The notes beneath the pieces were generated by a model. It worked only from the letters and a program-made list of their open reading frames with translations, searched no databases and was not told the origin of the DNA. This document shows positions 60,301 through 64,000 of a stretch of DNA of 64,000 nucleotides, piece after piece. Position numbers and translations under genes: made by a program. Positions within the stretch are counted from its first letter, which is position 1; every line of letters starts with the position of its first letter. Location of the stretch: positions 355,350-419,349 of the forward strand of contig WION01000021.1 in the NCBI GenBank assembly GCA_015039365.1, written 5' to 3'. This DNA comes from Amanita rubescens (Eukaryota; Basidiomycota; Agaricomycetes; Agaricales; Amanitaceae).

Positions 60301-61076
60301 AGGTTGCGCTGTCGAATTGTTGCTCCATTTGGCTGATATGAAGCTTTTTGAGGGAATAGGGGGCCGAATTGCAGAGTTCTTCCTGATTCAGTTATGATGG
60401 GAGAAGGCTCGGTACATTCGGCCTTAGACTCAGGTGAGTACTCGTTGGCACTCGCCGGGTTATTGACGTATTGATGACATCCCAAGGACGTTGTCGGGAT
60501 GTATGAAGCCAGTCGAGTTCAACACTCGACTGTGTGGATGGACGAACCAGCCGATGCGAATCAAGCAGGGTCTCGACTGGAAGGATGGAGAGGCCTGCGT
60601 AGGGTAGGCAGACGCAGACGAGTATAACGGCATGAGGGCCGTATTGGGTACATCCTGAGGTGAGCATGTGTCCATGCTCATATCCACGTTACTGACGGCG
60701 TGCAGTTCTCGCTGCCGTTGGATGCTCGTCTCGTCAAACACAGGGCCAGGAAGCCGCGTGATGGATTCAGAATGCTCAGAGGAGAGCTCGTTCGCTCTCC
60801 GGGTCTTGAGCTGTTGGCGAGTAGCATCGGGTCGTACCGGAGGGTATTCCGAGTCTTCAGGTTTAGGTGAGCGTATCATCACGCTCGCTTCTATTTCTTT
60901 ATTGACGACTCGTGTATTCAGTCGTCTAGAATCCGATTCGGGGTCGGCAGCCTCGTCAGGTGGATCATTTGAAGCATGACGAACGGATTCGTCACAGGCG
61001 AGGGAGCGTCAGTTCATACGCTCCCGAATACAGGCTGCGGCTCTCGCGAGCTGCTCTCCTTCATTCCTCGAAGGAG

Positions 61077-61970
61077 CTATGGGTTGTTGGGACTGTCTTC
61101 GAGCAGTCCCGGTATAAGGTGAGCGCAGTAATTCACTCGCATCTTATTGATGACGCTTAGGATGCGTCGTCCGGGTACCACCTCACTGACAGGCGGTGAA
61201 CACTCGTCCGAAGGTGAACGAGTGGATGTGGTTGGCGCAAGACGGATGGACGAGGGAACGGATGTGGAGAATGGCAGTGTGGCAGCTACTGTATCTTCAG
61301 GTACGTTTTCTTCACTTCTATTGATTTGAATCTTGACGACGGTATCGTAGATCCGCCGTTTCTTCTCCATTTCATCCGAAAAGGAAAAGGTTGTGACTCG
61401 TGCGCCGATGAGTCTTTGAATTTGAGTAGTGCGCTCAGCGAAACACTCGTGGGTTTTGGGAGAGTGAGGTGGCTCTCCCCTGGATTCAGCGAATAGTGTG
61501 GCTTCTCCCGTAACAGGAGAAGACGGGTTTTCACCAGACGGTGGTGAAAAAGATTCATTGGAGACCCGAGAGAGGGTCTCCATCAAACGGTGCATAGTAT
61601 TAATATTTACTACGTGATTTGTACTTACGAAGCTCGATGCGCGTCGTTTCGAGACTACAGGGAAAGGTGTCGAAGCCCTGTCTTTGGAAGGACGAGTCGG
61701 AGGAGGGCGAGTTGAGGAGATAATGACGGGCGAGGGTCTTGACAGTGAGGAGGCTGTCTTAGACTGTGCAGGTAGGTGTTTAAGTGCATTCGTTCCTTTC
61801 GTAGGATTGACTTCAGCCTTTCCAGGTTGTTTCTCAACATCCTGACGTTTCGGAGTGGAAGTCGAGACGGCTCGGCCAGAAGACTTGATGCTGATACGAG
61901 AGTTTCCCTTCGGGAGCTCTCTGGTACTCAGAACGGTCTTCTTAGACTGTTCTCCAGCCTTAGCATGCAT
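61077..61970 (-). CDS. Long open frame, unknown, low confidence
   Basis: An uninterrupted 297-codon minus-strand frame starting MHAKAGEQSKKTVLS, rich in Ser, Pro, Thr and Arg. It contains an intron-like GTAAGT...TTAATAC stretch near 61590-61630. There is no domain. It overlaps many hairpins and candidate plus-strand splice signals, so it may be chance in GC-rich structured DNA, or the disordered part of a real gene. Confidence 0.3.
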   Translation of the reverse strand: MHAKAGEQSKKTVLSTRELPKGNSRISIKSSGRAVSTSTPKRQDVEKQPGKAEVNPTKGTNALKHLPAQSKTASSLSRPSPVIISSTRPPPTRPSKDRASTPFPVVSKRRASSFVSTNHVVNINTMHRLMETLSRVSNESFSPPSGENPSSPVTGEATLFAESRGEPPHSPKTHECFAERTTQIQRLIGARVTTFSFSDEMEKKRRIYDTVVKIQINRSEENVPEDTVAATLPFSTSVPSSIRLAPTTSTRSPSDECSPPVSEVVPGRRILSVINKMRVNYCAHLIPGLLEDSPNNP

Positions 61971-62432
61971 GCCAGAGCTGATTGAAGGTCAGAAGATGGG
62001 TAAGACCATCTCCGGGACAGGTTTGAGGGTTGTGAGCCAGTATTGGCTTGTGAGCAACATTCCGGGGACTCATCTTGAATCCCTGAGGTTTAGGAGGGTT
62101 GTCCGGCTTCGCAGAGCTCGGACTAGCTTTAGAATGGGTCAACTGAGCTCGTTCGGGCGTGTTTCGAGTCTCGGGAGCCGAGACTCTTTGAATGGCTATA
62201 GGCGTAGCTTGCGGGTGGCTTCCTTCTCTTTTTTTCTTTTTTTTATAATAGGAATTTCAAATCGGTAGCAAGGTAATAGACAGATGAGACTGTACACGGT
62301 ATGCATGGCGCCTTCGGGCGTATATGAGGGGAGTGATGCGTAACAAAAAGAAACGTAAACACTATGGTGAGAGACATACGGTAAATCACTCGATGGTGAT
62401 TTTCAGCTTATAGAGTGAGGGAGGCCTATCAT

Positions 62433-63074
62433 TCAATGTACGTCCCAAGGGACGCACCCGAAGGACCATATGGAGAAGGCACCCTGGACATGAGGCATAG
62501 AGTAGGCGATCCGGTCGCCGAAGTAGCAAGGATTACGTTTGTTCTTGCAAACACGTTGAGAGTGGTGATTAGGAAATGCTTGGTGAAGACAGGTCAAGCC
62601 TGTCGTTATGGTGCCAGGTGGAAGCTCGTCGGCTTCAAGTGAGAGAGGAGGGAGGAAGGGTTTGCAGAGTTGGTGCCGGGGCACCGGTATGACAACGGTT
62701 GGCAACGCTCGAAGCGTTCCAGGTATTTCGAGTGGAAGCGTAATCGCTTCAGGTAGAGGTGCCAGAAGCAGTGATGGGGGTTCCTGACATTCGAAAATGA
62801 CAGGCGGTGGAAGGTAAGAGAGTTTGAGGGCTGGTGGAGCCCGTGGTGGTCCTGGCAGTAGAGGGGTCCATGGGATCCTGTAGGCTTCAAAAGGGTCAAA
62901 GAAGGTGTTGACGGTTGGGGCTGGTGGCAGAACTCCAAAGAGTTCAAACAACAAGTCTTTGAGACTTGTGGGGAGAGGGAGCGACGGGGCGACGGGGAAG
63001 TTGGTGTGACGGTTGGCGTCACAACGTATGTTTTTGGCTACATTTGTATACCGCATCGCATGCCTAAGACACAT
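62433..63074 (-). CDS. Proline-rich open frame, unknown, low confidence
   Basis: 213 codons, proline- and leucine-rich in the centre (PWTPLLPGPPRAPPALKLSY). No domain, no signal peptide. Hairpins at 62704-62718, 62735-62750, 62930-62945 and 62951-62969 fall inside it. Confidence 0.3.
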   Translation of the reverse strand: MCLRHAMRYTNVAKNIRCDANRHTNFPVAPSLPLPTSLKDLLFELFGVLPPAPTVNTFFDPFEAYRIPWTPLLPGPPRAPPALKLSYLPPPVIFECQEPPSLLLAPLPEAITLPLEIPGTLRALPTVVIPVPRHQLCKPFLPPLSLEADELPPGTITTGLTCLHQAFPNHHSQRVCKNKRNPCYFGDRIAYSMPHVQGAFSIWSFGCVPWDVH

Positions 63075-63105
63075 ATAAACTTATCGATGGCGGCACGAGT
63101 GCCGC

Positions 63106-64000
63106 AGGTCCCGCTACGTGAAAGAACAATCATATTTGTATCATAATCTTTTAAACTTCGTTTATACCCAATAATGCACCAAAATGGCTCCTACTGCCAC
63201 TAATATTAATGGGACTCTCAACGCACACCGGCGAAGCGTCGGAGATTGAAATTAAAACACCGAACATGAAGTTGATAGTAGTGGTGGATGGTGGACGTTC
63301 GGCGGTGGACGGTGGACCGGTGGATGTTCGGCGGTGGTGGACAGTGGACAGTTGATGCGCTGATGTTCGGCGGTGGGCGGTGGACTGGGCGGTGGACGGT
63401 GGACGCCGGACCCGGACAGCGTGATCGCAAGTGGTCAGCAGTGGGCGATAAGCCGGTTGGAATCTCATACTAATAGTCACTGATAACAACCCTCAATGTT
63501 CCCTGGTGGAACAATCACTAAAAATGACGGGCAGTGCTTTGAAGTCGGTTTCACGGACATGATATTACACGCTGCTCATTTAATTGGGAGCTGCAGGGTC
63601 AAAGATGATTCCACGGAAACTTTTTTATTCCAATAACCTCAATGCATTCTACGTAAACAAATTTATAGATTATCATGTACACGAAATCACATTCTAGTAA
63701 CCTTAGATCAATGGTAACAACCTTGCTCAATGTGGTATAGAACGGAATTCAGCATTAGCCATTGCCTGGATAACTTGTGAGCTCAAGACTTGAAAAAGGA
63801 ACGCATATAGTAGTATTCATACAGGTTTGGCAGGCGAGATCCGGGGGGTAGCGCTAAGCGGTTGGCGTGGGTGGTGGGTATCGGTGGAAAACTTCGAGTT
63901 AGAGGAACTCCGAACGGGCCCTGATAAGATTTTCAAAGTGATGGAAGAGATTCTACTCACTGCCACAATCGAAGTACTCCGAGTGGTCGTTGCCAGAGCC
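63106..64000. other. Non-coding, with G-rich degenerate repeat
   Basis: 63283-63425 is a run of GGTGGAC, GGCGGTGG and GATGTTCGGCGG variants. The G clusters could fold as quadruplexes. The rest, to the window end, shows no convincing feature. Confidence 0.5.

Larger units (their letters stand above)
57997..63105. other. Hairpin-dense region
   Basis: More than 40 short perfect inverted repeats with stems of 5-10 bp and loops mostly of 2-13 nt, all different in sequence. Examples: 58541-58562 (9-bp stem GGAGAGTTC, 4-nt loop), 59222-59243 (9), 59442-59464 (8), 60103-60125 (10-bp stem AACGATATCC, 3-nt loop), 60166-60187 (8), 60510-60532 (9), 60661-60680 (8), 61002-61025 (8), 61528-61550 (8), 61560-61581 (8), 62166-62186 (9), 62951-62969 (8), 63090-63105 (7). 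Many coincide with GTRAGT-like and TTATTGAC...AG-like signals on the plus strand, spaced like exon/intron borders. No protein family recognised on either strand. Confidence 0.7.

Noticed and set aside
58142..61329. A plus-strand protein-coding gene with about 15 exons
   Set aside because: Splice-like signals are present, but several segments between them have stops in all three frames and no domain appears.

Overview
The window looks like nuclear DNA of an Agaricomycete-type basidiomycete fungus. Its genes are broken by many 45-65 nt introns, its conserved genes are fungal/eukaryotic housekeeping genes, and its repeats are a Ty3 chromodomain retrotransposon, short DNA transposons and a very large foldback element. 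All intron/exon structures below were read by hand; there is no transcript evidence.

Layout. 0.3-1.7 kb: an unassigned minus-strand gene. 2.1-6.0 kb: a TTC7/YPP1-type TPR protein (minus), head-to-head with DPH2 (plus, 6.3-8.3 kb). 9.0-14.6 kb and 22.2-28.4 kb: two paralogous G-domain GTPase genes. Between them lie TOM70 (15.4-17.9 kb, minus) and a conserved uncharacterised gene (18.0-20.6 kb, minus). 29.0-35.7 kb: a complete but decayed Ty3/gypsy element with 259-bp LTRs. 35.7-36.5 kb: a hAT-like non-autonomous element. 37.9-38.3 kb and 45.1-45.5 kb: two GTPase gene fragments. 38.6-39.9 kb: a broken F-box gene. 41.3-44.3 kb: an ER Hsp70 (LHS1/GRP170 type, HDEL end) with several frameshifts. 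45.8-46.5 kb: a second retroelement remnant. 46.5-58.0 kb: an 11.5-kb foldback-like element whose arms are inverted 52-bp tandem arrays. 58.0-63.1 kb: a region packed with short perfect hairpins.

The most unusual signal is inside the two GTPase genes. Between an exon ending in a FPHFW/FPHYW motif and a later exon containing SMFG, each gene has a chain of minimal introns separated by exons of only 3 nt (AG-NNN-GTRAGT, repeated every 50-70 bp). Copy 1 has about 60 such exons over 3.8 kb; copy 2 has about 47 over 4.5 kb. The chain starts in phase 0, so each 3-nt exon is one codon. The first codons of the two chains align between the paralogs (W, F, E, then conservative changes, then A, D, E), none is a stop and none ends in C. 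In copy 2 the introns are nearly identical to each other while the 3-nt exons between them differ, the reverse of a plain tandem repeat. This looks like a coding exon shattered codon by codon by introner-like introns. I know of no described precedent, but this needs RNA evidence.

A second candidate oddity is 58.0-63.1 kb: more than 40 different perfect short inverted repeats, many enclosing or abutting sequences that look like splice donors, branch sites and acceptors on the plus strand.
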